A program made the translations under genes and the position numbers. From Pseudomonas sp. RIT623 (GTDB taxonomy: Bacteria > Pseudomonadota > Gammaproteobacteria > Pseudomonadales > Pseudomonadaceae), in NCBI RefSeq assembly GCF_004519305.1, contig NZ_SOZA01000015.1, forward strand, positions 1-64,000: 64,000 nt of DNA. The letters run 5' to 3'. The notes under the pieces are model-generated. The model saw only the letters and a list, made by a program, of their open reading frames with translations. It was not told the DNA's origin and searched no databases. Positions 9,353 to 18,516 of the stretch are shown here, piece by piece; position 1 is the stretch's first letter; every line of letters starts with the position of its first letter.

Positions 9353-9871
9353 TCACTCGATGGTCAACGGCCCGACCATGCCGGCCTGGTAATGGCCCGG
9401 CACGTTGCAGGCGAACTCGATGGGTGCTGACTTGCGGAAGGTCCAGGTCAGCTCCGCGCGCTGGCCAGGCTGCACCAGCACGGTGTTGCCGGCATCGTGG
9501 CCATGGCCGCCGTCCATCATCTGGCTGTGGTCCATCTGGCCATGGTCCATGCCTTCGTGATTCATGCCGGCGGTGAAGATCTTGCCTTGCATGGCGACCA
9601 TTTCCTTTTGATGCTCGGCGTGCATGGCTTTGTCGCCCAGGTTGAACTCGTGGGGCAGCTTGCCTTCATTGACCAGCACGAAACGTACGGTTTCGCCGGC
9701 CTTGACCTTGATGCTCTTGGGTTCGAAGGCAATGTCCTTGAGCACCACCTCGACGGTGCGGGTGGCCTTGGCTGCCGGCGCCGGTTCGCCAAAAGCGAAG
9801 GGTTTGGCTTCGCCAGCGAAGGCGGGCAGGCTGGTCAGGGCAAGCGCGGCGGTGAGGAACAGGTGTTTCAT
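9353..9871 (-). CDS. copI: Periplasmic cupredoxin, CopI-like copper protein
   Basis: The 172-residue product has an N-terminal signal peptide (cleavage near LPAFA/GEA) and a type-1 copper fold. His in LPHEFNLG and the Cys-His-Met set in FACNVPGHYQAGM form the blue-copper site. An insert of about 25 residues rich in His and Met (MNHEGMDHGQMDHSQM region) adds probable Cu(I)/Cu(II) binding. CopI-type proteins protect the periplasm from copper. It is divergent from copRS, with a CopR-like operator in between, so copper induction is inferred. The name copI follows domain architecture; an unnamed copper-resistance cupredoxin is the alternative. Confidence 0.8.
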   Translation of the reverse strand: MKHLFLTAALALTSLPAFAGEAKPFAFGEPAPAAKATRTVEVVLKDIAFEPKSIKVKAGETVRFVLVNEGKLPHEFNLGDKAMHAEHQKEMVAMQGKIFTAGMNHEGMDHGQMDHSQMMDGGHGHDAGNTVLVQPGQRAELTWTFRKSAPIEFACNVPGHYQAGMVGPLTIE

Positions 9872-9946
9872 GGGTGACTCCAGATCAATACAGCGAAGAT
9901 GGCGCCATTGTCGAAAAGGCAGGCTGGCAGCTGGCTGACGGGAAGA

Positions 9947-9960
9947 TTACAACTTTGTCA
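9947..9960. promoter_or_regulatory. Candidate CopR/CusR-type operator
   Basis: TTACAA-CT-TTGTCA is a near-perfect inverted repeat of the TTACAA/TTGTAA kind bound by CopR, CusR and CzcR regulators. It lies 76 bases upstream of the cupredoxin ATG and 180 bases before copR, in their shared intergenic region. Confidence 0.6.
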
Positions 9961-10024
9961 GCTTGGGCAGGCCGCCAGATCGTCACGTATCATTTCCTCG
10001 ACGTATGGGGGCAGGCTTTGGGAG

Positions 10025-10083
10025 AGCGGGCTTGCCCCGCGATTGCACTCGCCCAGGCGACCCTCTCGCGGGGCATGCCCGCT
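10025..10083. repeat. Inverted REP pair upstream of copR
   Basis: AGCGGGCTTGCCCCGCGA (10025-10042) and TCGCGGGGCATGCCCGCT (10066-10083) form an inverted pair with one mismatch. It is the same family as 2225-2298. It lies between the putative cop operator and the copR start. Confidence 0.8.
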
Positions 10084-10139
10084 CCCACGAAAACCGTTCC
10101 ACAGCGCACGCCACAAGCCACATCACTACAAGGACTGTC

Positions 10140-10820
10140 ATGAAACTGCTGATCGTCGAAGACCAGGCCAAGACCGGCCAGTACCTGAGCCAGGGCCTGA
10201 GCGAGGCCGGCTTCGCCACCGAGCTGGCCAGCGACGGCGACAGCGGCCAGCACCTGGCGCTGACCGGCGACCACGACCTGCTGATCCTCGACGTGATGCT
10301 GCCGGGGCGCAACGGCTGGCAGATCCTCCAGGCGGTGCGCCAGGCCGGGCTGGACACACCGGTGCTGTTCCTCACCGCCCGCGACGCCGTCGAGGACCGC
10401 GTGCACGGCCTGGAGTTGGGCGCCGACGACTACCTGGTCAAGCCCTTCGCCTTCTCCGAGCTGCTGGCCCGAGTGCGCAGCCTGCTGCGCCGGGGTGCCA
10501 GCGCCAGCCAGGACACCAGCCTGGGCTTGGCCGACCTGCGCCTGGACCTGATCCGTCGCCGCGCCGAACGCGGCGGGGCACGCATCGACCTGACCGCCAA
10601 GGAGTTCGCCCTGCTCGAACTGCTGCTGCGCCGCCAGGGCGAGGTGTTGCCCAAGTCGCTGATCGCCTCGCAGGTGTGGGACATGAACTTCGACAGCGAC
10701 ACCAACGTCATCGAGGTGGCGATCCGCCGCCTGCGCCTGAAGATCGACGACAGCCACCCGGCCAAGCTGATCCATACCGTGCGCGGCATGGGTTACGTGC
10801 TTGAAGAGCGCCAGGACTGA
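10140..10820 (+). CDS. copR: Heavy-metal response regulator CopR
   Basis: OmpR-family transcription factor of 226 residues. The receiver domain runs over about 1-112, with acidic pocket E7/D8, phosphoacceptor D51 in [10 protein letters not shown] in FLTARD and K in YLVKPFAF. A winged-helix DNA-binding domain follows (about 125-222; [40 protein letters not shown]). This pattern is typical of CopR/CusR/CzcR metal regulators. The ATG at 10140 starts the receiver exactly; the frame is open further upstream but not receiver-like. The TGA overlaps the copS ATG by one base. Copper specificity is inferred from the adjacent cupredoxin. Confidence 0.9.
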   Translation: MKLLIVEDQAKTGQYLSQGLSEAGFATELASDGDSGQHLALTGDHDLLILDVMLPGRNGWQILQAVRQAGLDTPVLFLTARDAVEDRVHGLELGADDYLVKPFAFSELLARVRSLLRRGASASQDTSLGLADLRLDLIRRRAERGGARIDLTAKEFALLELLLRRQGEVLPKSLIASQVWDMNFDSDTNVIEVAIRRLRLKIDDSHPAKLIHTVRGMGYVLEERQD

Positions 10821-12163
10821 TGCGCCGTCTGTCCCTTGGCAGTCGCCTGGCCCTGCTGTTCGCCGCCTGCACCGCCGCCGTGTCGCTGGGCGCCGGCTTG
10901 CTGTTCAGCCGCGCCAGCGAGCAGCATTTCGTCGAGCTCGACCAGCAACTGCTCAGCGGTCGGCTGTCGCTGATGCGCAGCCTGCTCGACGGCGTAGACA
11001 GCCAGGCGCAGCTGGCCACGCGCCTGCCGGCGCTGCTCAACGAATTGAGCCACCAGTCCGACCTGGCCTTGCGCGTGCGCGGCGCCGACGGCACGCCCTG
11101 GTTCGCCAGCCGTGGCGAGTTGCCGCAGACATCAGGACACGGCGCACTGGCCACGTTGCATAGCCAGGGCGTGGATTACCGCAGCCTGAGCACCCCGCTG
11201 GCCGACAATCAACCCACCTCGCCACAGCTGACGCTGTTTCTCGATATCACCCACCACCAGCACTTTCTGCAAGGCATGCAGCGCCTGATCTGGTTCACCG
11301 TCGGGTTGTCGGCGCTGGTCACCGCGCTGCTTGGCGCCTGGGCCGCGCGCCGCGGCCTGCAACCGTTGCGACAGATGGGCAAGATCGCCGCCAGCGTCAA
11401 CGCCCGTTCGCTGACCACCCGTCTACCGGCCGCCGAAATGCCCGAGGAGCTAGCCGAGCTGGCCGCCACGGTCAACGCCATGCTGCAACGCTTGGACGAT
11501 GCCTTCCAGCGTCTGTCGGCATTCTCCGCCGATATCGCCCACGAATTGCGCACGCCGTTGTCCAACCTGCTCACCCACACCCAGGTCACCCTCACCCGCC
11601 CGCGCAGCCTGGAGGAGTACCGCGAAGCCCTGCACGGCAATCTCGAAGAGCTGCAATGGATGGCCCAGCTGGTCAACGACATGCTCTACCTGGCCAAGGC
11701 CGATCACGGCCTGCTGATGCCCAGCCGCCAGTCGCTGGACCTGGCCACGGAGGCCGATGCGTTGCTGGAGTACTACGCGCCGCTGGCCGAGGACGCCGAG
11801 GTGCGCTTGCTGCGTGAGGGCCAGGCCCATACCGAAGGCGACCGACACATGCTGCGCCGGGCGCTATCCAACTTGCTGGACAACGCCCTGCGCTTCACCC
11901 CCGCCGGGGGTGAGATTAGGATAAACCTGGAGCCTGGGCTGCGCATCGTGGTGGCCAACACCGGGCCGGCGATTGCGCCGCAACTGCTTGAGCGATTGTT
12001 CGACCGCTTCTACCGGGCGGATCCGTCGCGCCAGGAAGGCAGCAGCGAGCATGCGGGGCTGGGGCTGGCGATCACCCGCTCGATCGTGCAGGCACACGGT
12101 GGGAAAATTCGGGCGGAGCGTGAAGATGGCTGGACGCGGTTCGTGATCGAGTTGCCCGCGTAG
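10820..12163 (+). CDS. copS: Heavy-metal sensor histidine kinase CopS
   Basis: The 447-residue inner-membrane kinase has TM1 at about 10-30, a periplasmic sensor region at about 31-153 (includes H107, H114 and HHQH at 145-148), TM2 at about 155-177, a HAMP domain, a HisKA helix with H241 in DIAHELRTPLSN, and a C-terminal ATPase domain (NLLDNALRFTP, GLGLAITRSIVQAHGG). The periplasmic histidines are plausible Cu/Ag ligands. It fits the CusS/CopS/IrlS heavy-metal sensor kinase family. It overlaps copR by one base, and a hairpin follows the stop. No copAB genes are in the window. Confidence 0.9.
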   Translation: MRRLSLGSRLALLFAACTAAVSLGAGLLFSRASEQHFVELDQQLLSGRLSLMRSLLDGVDSQAQLATRLPALLNELSHQSDLALRVRGADGTPWFASRGELPQTSGHGALATLHSQGVDYRSLSTPLADNQPTSPQLTLFLDITHHQHFLQGMQRLIWFTVGLSALVTALLGAWAARRGLQPLRQMGKIAASVNARSLTTRLPAAEMPEELAELAATVNAMLQRLDDAFQRLSAFSADIAHELRTPLSNLLTHTQVTLTRPRSLEEYREALHGNLEELQWMAQLVNDMLYLAKADHGLLMPSRQSLDLATEADALLEYYAPLAEDAEVRLLREGQAHTEGDRHMLRRALSNLLDNALRFTPAGGEIRINLEPGLRIVVANTGPAIAPQLLERLFDRFYRADPSRQEGSSEHAGLGLAITRSIVQAHGGKIRAEREDGWTRFVIELPA

Positions 12164-12179
12164 GGGCGCAAAGCGCCCC
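12163..12179. terminator. Hairpin between copS and lolE
   Basis: GGGGCGC-AAA-GCGCCCC directly overlaps the copS stop codon end. It lies 17 bases from the lolE stop on the other strand. No T run on the plus side; it may be shared by both convergent units. Confidence 0.6.
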
Positions 12180-12195
12180 CCGGTGTTGCAATGTC

Positions 12196-13440
12196 TTACT
12201 CGTAACGCAAGGCCATCGCCGGTTCGATCTGCGAAGCGCGGTAGGCCGGGTAGATCGTCGCCAGGAAGCTCATCACCAGCCCCGCCACACAGATGATCGC
12301 CACGTCGCCCCACTGCAGCTCCGACGGCAGGCTGCTGATGAAGTAGATGTCGGAGGTGAAGATGTGCTGCCCGCTGACCCGCTCGAGCCAGCCGACCACC
12401 GCGCTCACGTTCAGCGCCAGGACCACACCCAGCACACCGCCAAGCAAGGTGCCGACGATGCCGATCAGGCTGCCCTGGACCATGAACGTGCCCATGATCT
12501 GCGCCGGCGTGGCGCCGATGGTGCGCAGGATGGCGATGTCGGCGCCCTTGTCGTTCACCACCATCACCAGGGTGGCGATGATGTTGAAGGCCGCTACCGC
12601 GATGATCATCATCAGCAGCAGGCCGATCATGGTCTTTTCCATCTTCATGGCGCTGAACAGGCTGCCCTGGGTGTGCGACCAGTCATCGGCGCGGTAGCCC
12701 TGGCCAAGGCCCGCGGCGATCGCCTTGGATACCTGCGGCGCGGCGTACAGGTCGTGCAGCTTCAGGCGCACGCCCTGTACCTGGCCTGGCGCCCAGCGCT
12801 GCATCTGGCCAGCGTCGGCGACATGGATATAGGCCTGCGAGCCATCCAGCTCGGCACCGACCTTGAAGATACCGACCACCGTCAGGCGCTGCATGCGCGG
12901 GGTAATGCCCCCCGGCTCCTTGCTGATTTCCGGCACGATCAGGGTCAGCTTGTCGCCGGTGTTCAGGCGAAAACGCCGGGCCGTCAGCTCGCCGATGACC
13001 ACGCCGAACTCGCCCGGCACCAGTGCTTGCAGACTGCCCTGAACGATGTGCTGGGTAACGATGGAGACCTTGCCCTCCTCGACCGGATCGATGCCGGCGA
13101 CCTGGATCGGCTGCATCGCCCCCTTGTACGAGAGCATGCCTTCCATTTCGGTGAGCGGCGCGGCGGCGATCACCGCCGGGTTGCCCTCGGCGGCGCTGGC
13201 GACCTGGCGCCAGTCGTCCAGCGGCTGCTCGCCGAGGATCGCGGCATGCGGCACCAGGCCGAGCACGCGCGAGCTCATCTCGCGCTGGAAGCCGTTCATC
13301 ACCGACAACACCGTGATCATCGCCAGCACGCCCAGCGACAGGCCGATCATCGAGGTCATGGAGATGAACGAGATGAAGTGATTGCGGCGCTTGGCACGGG
13401 TGTAGCGAGCACCGATGAACAAGGGCAAGGGTCTGAACAT
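12196..13440 (-). CDS. lolE: Lipoprotein-releasing ABC transporter permease (LolE)
   Basis: One of two permease subunits of LolCDE, which extracts outer-membrane lipoproteins from the inner membrane and passes them to LolA. The 414-residue product has an N-terminal TM after [19 protein letters not shown], a large periplasmic domain (about 45-265), and three C-terminal TM helices with the EKTMIGLLLMMIIAVAAFNI and [13 protein letters not shown] blocks. The ATG at 13440 (MFRPLPLFIG) is preferred over a GTG four codons upstream, since LolC here starts with the same MFRPL. Third gene of lolC-lolD-lolE. LolC and LolE are close paralogues, so the names rest on gene order. Confidence 0.92.
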   Translation of the reverse strand: MFRPLPLFIGARYTRAKRRNHFISFISMTSMIGLSLGVLAMITVLSVMNGFQREMSSRVLGLVPHAAILGEQPLDDWRQVASAAEGNPAVIAAAPLTEMEGMLSYKGAMQPIQVAGIDPVEEGKVSIVTQHIVQGSLQALVPGEFGVVIGELTARRFRLNTGDKLTLIVPEISKEPGGITPRMQRLTVVGIFKVGAELDGSQAYIHVADAGQMQRWAPGQVQGVRLKLHDLYAAPQVSKAIAAGLGQGYRADDWSHTQGSLFSAMKMEKTMIGLLLMMIIAVAAFNIIATLVMVVNDKGADIAILRTIGATPAQIMGTFMVQGSLIGIVGTLLGGVLGVVLALNVSAVVGWLERVSGQHIFTSDIYFISSLPSELQWGDVAIICVAGLVMSFLATIYPAYRASQIEPAMALRYE

Positions 13441-13502
13441 GTACAGGTACACCCAACAGAGAAGTGAACCGGGGCGCCCTCACGGCGCCCCGCGCAGGCG
13501 AT

Positions 13503-14201
13503 TCAGATCGCCACCAGATGCCCGTCTTCCAGGCGCAGCACACGGTCCATCTGCTGCGCCAGGTTGAGGTCGTGGGTCACCACCAGGAACGCCGTCTGCG
13601 AGTGGCTGGACAGCTCCTGCATCAGCTCCTGGATACCCTGGGCAGTGTGGTGGTCGAGGTTGCCGGTGGGCTCGTCGAGCATCACCAGGCCCGGGCGGTT
13701 GACCAGGGCGCGGGCAATCGCCACGCGCTGGCGCTCACCACCGGACAGCTCGGCCGGCTTGTGATTGAGGCGATGGCCCAGGCCGACGCGCTTGAGCAGC
13801 GCCTCGGCGCGCTCGCGGGCTTCGCTGATCGGCGTCTTGCCGATCAGCAGCGGCATGCAGGCGTTCTCCAGGGCGGTGAACTCCGCCAGCAGGTGGTGGA
13901 ACTGGTAGACGAAGCCCAGCGCGCGGTTGCGCAGCAGGCCGCGGGCCCGCTCGCCCAGCGCCGACAACTCTTCGCCGGCCAGCCAGACGCTGCCCTCGGT
14001 GGGCGTGTCCAGGCCGCCGAGCAGGTTGAGCAAGGTACTCTTGCCCGAGCCGGAACTGCCGACGATGGCCACCCGCTCGCCTGGCTGCAGTTCGAGGTTC
14101 AACCCCGCCAGCACCTGCACCGACTCCGGGCCTTCCTCGTAGCTCTTGCCCAGGTTGCGGCAACTCAACACGGCTTTATCACTCATGCGCGACTCACTCA
14201 T
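13503..14201 (-). CDS. lolD: Lipoprotein-releasing ABC transporter ATPase LolD
   Basis: Cytoplasmic ATPase of LolCDE. The 232-residue product has Walker [11 protein letters not shown]-loop [12 protein letters not shown] signature [15 protein letters not shown], Walker [13 protein letters not shown] and switch His in VVTHD. The start at 14201 overlaps the lolC stop by 8 bases and is preceded by a GAGG-type site. A second in-frame ATG at 14186 (MSDKAVLSC) is possible and would give 227 residues. The position between two permease genes confirms the role. Confidence 0.95.
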   Translation of the reverse strand: MSESRMSDKAVLSCRNLGKSYEEGPESVQVLAGLNLELQPGERVAIVGSSGSGKSTLLNLLGGLDTPTEGSVWLAGEELSALGERARGLLRNRALGFVYQFHHLLAEFTALENACMPLLIGKTPISEARERAEALLKRVGLGHRLNHKPAELSGGERQRVAIARALVNRPGLVMLDEPTGNLDHHTAQGIQELMQELSSHSQTAFLVVTHDLNLAQQMDRVLRLEDGHLVAI

Positions 14202-15444
14202 AACGTAGCGCCTCTGCCGGCTGGGTGCGCGAGGCGCGCCAGGCCGGGTACAGGGTGGCGAAGAAACTCAGGACCAGCGCCGCGCCACAGACCATGTAGA
14301 CGTCCTGGGCCTGCAGCTGCGAGGGCAGATAATCGATGAAATACACGTCGGCATTGAGGAACTTGTGCCCGATCAGGGTCTCGATGCCGGCGATCGCCGC
14401 GCTCACGTTGAGCGCGCCGAGAATACCCAGCGCGGCGCCGATCAGGGTGCCGACCACGCCGATCACCGTGCCCTGGACCATGAAGATGGCCATGATCTGC
14501 GCCGGCGTGGCGCCCAGGGTACGGAGGATGGCAATGTCGCCGCGCTTGTCGTTGACCACCATCACCAAGGTGGAAATGATGTTGAACGCCGCCACCGCCA
14601 CGATCAGCAGCAGCAGCAGGCCGATCATGGATTTCTCCATGCGGATGGCCTGGTACAGGTTGCCGTGGGTGCGGGTCCAGTCTCGTGGATAGAACTCCTG
14701 CTCGCCCAGCTGCTGGGCGATGTCCCAGGCGGCGCGCGGGGCCTGGAACAGGTCGTCGAACTTGAGACGGATGCCTTGTACCTGGTCGGCCTTCCAGCGG
14801 TGCAGGCGCGACAGATCGGCGATGTTGGTGATGCCCAGGTAGCCGTCGATCTCGCCAGCGCCAACGTGGAAGGTGCCGACCACGGTGAAGCGCTTCATGC
14901 GCGGGAACATGCCTGCCGGGGTGACGCTCACCTCGGGGGCGACGAAGGTCAGCTTGTCGCCGATAGCGACGCCGAGCTTGGTCGCCGCCTTGTCGCCGAT
15001 CATGATGCCCCACTCGCCCGGCGCCAGCTTGTCGAGGCTGCCCTGCTGGACGAAGTGGTCGATGATCGACACCTCGCGCTCGCGCGCCGGGTCGACGCCG
15101 TTGAGCAGCACCTTCTGCACCTTGCCATCGTGGGTCAGCAAGCCCTGCATCTGGGTGAAAGGCGCAACCGCCAGTACCTGCGGATTCTGCTTTACTTTAG
15201 AGGCAAGGGCCTGCCAGTCGTCGATCGGCTGGCCGGTCTCGAGCGTGGCGTGGGGGATCATCCCCAGCACACGGGTGCGCATCTCGTGGTCGAAACCGTT
15301 CATCACCGAGAGCACCACGATCATCACCACCACGCCCAGGGCGAGGCCGATCATCGAGGTGAGCGAAATGAACGATACGAAGTGATTGCGACGCTTGGCA
15401 CGGGTGTAACGCGTACCAATGAATACGAATAGAGGTCTGAACAT
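14194..15444 (-). CDS. lolC: Lipoprotein-releasing ABC transporter permease LolC
   Basis: First gene of the lolCDE operon; 416 residues with the same topology as LolE: an N-terminal TM after [19 protein letters not shown], a periplasmic domain (about 45-265), then three TM segments ([51 protein letters not shown]). It pairs with LolE to form the membrane channel that picks up lipoproteins; LolC is the subunit that recruits LolA in E. coli. The promoter must lie in the 93-base gap to the divergent PilZ gene. Confidence 0.94.
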   Translation of the reverse strand: MFRPLFVFIGTRYTRAKRRNHFVSFISLTSMIGLALGVVVMIVVLSVMNGFDHEMRTRVLGMIPHATLETGQPIDDWQALASKVKQNPQVLAVAPFTQMQGLLTHDGKVQKVLLNGVDPAREREVSIIDHFVQQGSLDKLAPGEWGIMIGDKAATKLGVAIGDKLTFVAPEVSVTPAGMFPRMKRFTVVGTFHVGAGEIDGYLGITNIADLSRLHRWKADQVQGIRLKFDDLFQAPRAAWDIAQQLGEQEFYPRDWTRTHGNLYQAIRMEKSMIGLLLLLIVAVAAFNIISTLVMVVNDKRGDIAILRTLGATPAQIMAIFMVQGTVIGVVGTLIGAALGILGALNVSAAIAGIETLIGHKFLNADVYFIDYLPSQLQAQDVYMVCGAALVLSFFATLYPAWRASRTQPAEALRYE

Positions 15445-15537
15445 GTCGGGGCTTGTTCGGATGAAAGGGAACGTCCTTGTGGCGAGGCGCCTACGGCGGC
15501 TTTACACTCGGACCACCGCCGTAACCTTGGGTTCGCC

Positions 15538-16122
15538 ATGACGACATTAGACGAAGAAGATCGCCGCGAATACTACCGCATCGAAGATCGGATCGCACTC
15601 CAAATCAGCCCCCTCAGCGCGGCCGAAGCCCTTGAAACAGAACTGTTGCAGGATGATTCCGAGCTGTTCAACCTGCTCAGCGAACTGCACCTGTCCGACT
15701 TCGAGTCACAACACCTGTTGCGCCAGCTGAGCGAGAAAGACCGCACCCTCGCCGCCTTTTTACGCGCACAGAACAAACGCCTCGACCTGCTCAGCGCGGT
15801 GGTCGCGCAGACGCTGATCGGCGAGATCGGCCAGCCGCAACCGGTAATCATCTCCGAAGGCGGCATCGAGTTCGCCCAGCACCAGCAGATCGCCCCGGGC
15901 ACCCGGGTGAAAGTGAAGATGGTGCTGATGCCTCGCGCCCACGGCCTGCTGCTGCGCGGCCGGGTCACCCACTGCGATCCGCGCCCCGACGGCAGCTTCG
16001 AGGTGGGCACCGAGTTCACCGAGATGACCGACGCCCAGCGCCAGCTGCTGGCGCGCTATATCCTGCAGCGCCAGCAACAGCAGCGGCGCCAGGCACTGGA
16101 ACAGAACGACCCCGCGCCTTGA
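15538..16122 (+). CDS. PilZ domain protein with helical N-terminal region
   Basis: The 194-residue product carries RxxxR at R10-R14 (RREYYR) and the second PilZ motif near IISEGGIEFA (about 103-112), so c-di-GMP binding is expected. Unusually, about 80 residues separate the RxxxR motif from the rest of the PilZ barrel. This insert (ELLQDDSELFNLLSELH, FESQHLLRQL and following) looks helical. The C-terminus ends in a Gln/Arg-rich helix (RYILQRQQQQRRQ). Longer than the usual 100-120 residue PilZ. Partner unknown. The glycerophosphodiesterase gene follows 31 bases later and may be cotranscribed. Confidence 0.85.
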   Translation: MTTLDEEDRREYYRIEDRIALQISPLSAAEALETELLQDDSELFNLLSELHLSDFESQHLLRQLSEKDRTLAAFLRAQNKRLDLLSAVVAQTLIGEIGQPQPVIISEGGIEFAQHQQIAPGTRVKVKMVLMPRAHGLLLRGRVTHCDPRPDGSFEVGTEFTEMTDAQRQLLARYILQRQQQQRRQALEQNDPAP

Positions 16123-16153
16123 GCCCTTTTCACCTGAATCTGAAGGAACGAAC

Positions 16154-16870
16154 GTGACCCTTATCTACGGCCACCGCGGCGCCAAGGGCGAAGCGCCCGA
16201 GAATACCCTGCAGAGCTTCCGCCAGTGCCTGGCGCACGGCGTCAACCGCTGCGAACTCGACCTGCACCTGTCGGCCGACAACGAGCTGATGGTGATCCAC
16301 GACCCGACCCTCAAGCGCACCACCGGCCGACGTGGCAAGGTGGTCGAGCACAGCGCCGCCGACCTGGTCACCTACGACGCGCGCAAGGGCGGCCCAGGCC
16401 ATGTGCAGCCCTGCCCCATCCCGCGGCTGGAGGAACTGTTCCAGAAGTGCCCGTTCGAGCATTGGCAACTGGAGGTCAAGAGCGCCTCGCGCACCCGCGC
16501 CGCCAGCACCGTGCTGGCGATCCGCGAACTGGCCCAGCAATACGCCCTGCTGGACAAGGTGACCATCACCTCGAGCTCACGGGAAGTGCTCGGCGCCGCC
16601 CAGGAGCTGGTGCCGGACGTCAAGCGCGGACTGGTGGCCGAATACGCCTGGCTCGACCCACTGAAGGTCGCGCAGAACTACGGCTGCGAAATGCTGGCGT
16701 TGAACTGGACGCTGTGCACCCCCGAGCGCCTGATCAAGGCGCAGCGCCAGGGCTTGCACGTGTCGGTGTGGACGGTCAACGAACCGGCGCTGATGCGCCG
16801 GCTCGCCGACTTTGGCGTGGACAGCCTGATTACAGACTTTCCCGGTTTGGCCAAGACCACCCTCGGGTAG
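16154..16870 (+). CDS. Glycerophosphodiester phosphodiesterase
   Basis: GDPD-family TIM-barrel enzyme of 238 residues that hydrolyses glycerophosphodiesters to glycerol-3-P and an alcohol. The metal and catalytic motifs are HRGAKGEAPENT (near residue 7, catalytic His), ELDLHLSADNELMVIHDPTL (about 34-53, split here by function: Glu/Asp metal ligands and the second His), LEVKSA, and the C-terminal VSVWTVNEP with ITDFPGLA. No signal peptide, so cytosolic (UgpQ-like) rather than periplasmic GlpQ. GAAGGAACG precedes the start. It lies after the PilZ gene and converges on sthA. Confidence 0.92.
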   Translation: MTLIYGHRGAKGEAPENTLQSFRQCLAHGVNRCELDLHLSADNELMVIHDPTLKRTTGRRGKVVEHSAADLVTYDARKGGPGHVQPCPIPRLEELFQKCPFEHWQLEVKSASRTRAASTVLAIRELAQQYALLDKVTITSSSREVLGAAQELVPDVKRGLVAEYAWLDPLKVAQNYGCEMLALNWTLCTPERLIKAQRQGLHVSVWTVNEPALMRRLADFGVDSLITDFPGLAKTTLG

Positions 16871-16918
16871 GGCTGAAATCGGTCTCCCCGACCGGCTCAG
16901 GCCACCGGCCGGAGCCGC

Positions 16919-18313
16919 TCAAAAAAGCCGGTTCAGGCCGTCGTAGGCAGCTACCCGATAGGCTTCGGCCATGGTCGGGTAGTTGAAGGTGGTGTTGACG
17001 AAGTACTTGAGGTTGTTCTGCTCGCCCGGCTGGTTCATCACCGCCTGGCCGATATGCACGATCTCCGAGGCCTGGTAGCCGAAGCAGTGCACGCCGAGGA
17101 CCTCGAGGGTCTCGCGGTGGAACAGGATCTTCAGCATGCCTTGCGGCTCGCCGGCGATCTGCGCGCGAGCCATGCTCTTGAAGAACGCCTTGCCCACTTC
17201 GTACGGCACCTTGGCCTGGGTCAGCTCCTGCTCGTTCTTGCCGATCGAGCTGATCTCCGGGATGGTGTAGATGCCGGTCGGCACGTCGTTGACGAAGCGC
17301 CAGCTGCCGTTGTCGACAATGCTGCCGGCCGCCGAACGGCCCTGGTCGTGGGCGGCACTGGCCAGGCTCGGCCAGCCGATCACGTCACCGGCGCCATAGA
17401 TGTTCGCCACACTGGTGCGGTAGGTCTCGTCGACCTCGATCTGGCCACGGCTGTTGACCTTGATGCCAATGTTCTCCAGACCCAGCTTGTCGGTGTTGCC
17501 GGTACGACCGTTGCACCACAGCAAGGCGTCGGCCTTGATCTTCTTGCCCGACTTCAGGTGCAGGATCACGCCATTGTCCAGGCCTTCGACGCGGTCGTAG
17601 TCCTCGTTGTGGCGCACGGTGATGTTGTTGTTGCTGAAGTGGTAGCTCAGCGCCTGGGAGATTTCCGAATCCAGGAAGCTCAACAGTTGGCCACGGTTGT
17701 CGACCAGCTCCACCAGCACGCCCAGGCCGCTGAAGATCGAGGCATATTCGCAACCGATCACTCCGGCACCGTAGACGATCAGCTTGCGCGGGGTGTGGCT
17801 GAGGCTGAGGATGGTGTCGCTGTCGTAGACGCGCGGGTGGTTGAAGTCGATGTCGGCCGGGCGGTACGGGCGCGAGCCGGTGGCGATGATGATGTGCTTG
17901 GCGTTGAGCTTCTCGACCACGCCATTGGGGCAGACCACTTCGATGGTCTGCTCGTCGGCGAAACTGCCGGTGCCGACGAACACGTCGACGCGGTTGCGCG
18001 CATAGTAGCCGGTACGCGAGGCGACTTGCTTGCTGATGACCTTCTCGGCGCTCTTGAGCACGTCGGGGAAGGAGAACCAGCGCGGCTCGCCGATGGCGCG
18101 GAACATCGGGTTGGTGTTGAACTGCATGATCTGCCGCACGGAGTGACGCAGCGCCTTGGACGGGATGGTGCCCAGGTGGGTGCAGTTGCCTCCGACCTGA
18201 CGACGGCTGTCGACCATCGCCACCTTGCGCCCTGCTTTGGCGGCGTTCATTGCCGCGCCCTCACCGGCCGGGCCGGAACCCAGCACCACTACGTCGTAGT
18301 TGTAGACAGCCAT
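16919..18313 (-). CDS. sthA: Soluble pyridine nucleotide transhydrogenase
   Basis: FAD enzyme of the disulfide-oxidoreductase fold that moves electrons from NADPH to NAD+ and so balances the NADPH pool; cytosolic. 464 residues from ATG 18313, where AAGGAGT gives a strong ribosome site (the frame is open further upstream). Motifs: FAD-binding [21 protein letters not shown], the [12 protein letters not shown] segment, in which the second redox cysteine of related enzymes is replaced by Thr (typical of SthA), NAD-binding [16 protein letters not shown], and the GAGDVIG FAD motif. Single gene. Confidence 0.96.
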   Translation of the reverse strand: MAVYNYDVVVLGSGPAGEGAAMNAAKAGRKVAMVDSRRQVGGNCTHLGTIPSKALRHSVRQIMQFNTNPMFRAIGEPRWFSFPDVLKSAEKVISKQVASRTGYYARNRVDVFVGTGSFADEQTIEVVCPNGVVEKLNAKHIIIATGSRPYRPADIDFNHPRVYDSDTILSLSHTPRKLIVYGAGVIGCEYASIFSGLGVLVELVDNRGQLLSFLDSEISQALSYHFSNNNITVRHNEDYDRVEGLDNGVILHLKSGKKIKADALLWCNGRTGNTDKLGLENIGIKVNSRGQIEVDETYRTSVANIYGAGDVIGWPSLASAAHDQGRSAAGSIVDNGSWRFVNDVPTGIYTIPEISSIGKNEQELTQAKVPYEVGKAFFKSMARAQIAGEPQGMLKILFHRETLEVLGVHCFGYQASEIVHIGQAVMNQPGEQNNLKYFVNTTFNYPTMAEAYRVAAYDGLNRLF

Positions 18314-18516
18314 GCGTACTCCTTCAGAACTGGCCCGCCGGCCGGGTGGCCGCGGGGCGCGATCATGCCGCCTGAGCGCCATGAGAAAATTCGGGTGCAG
18401 TCTAATCAAGCGGGAACGCCGCGCACATTAACCCTTGGTCGCGTCGTAGGCCACTGTTGCTTGCACTACATGTGGTTCCACCGGGTCCCTGGCGGCGATC
18501 ATCCGTGGCTTGCCTT

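Noticed and set aside
14365..15432. Plus-strand open frames antisense to lolC and lolE
   Set aside because: His/Asp/Gln-rich antisense translations without domains; the lol genes are clear.
18314..18516. Possible small gene between sthA and apbE
   Set aside because: No frame has both a start with a ribosome site and coding character; it is taken as the sthA upstream region.
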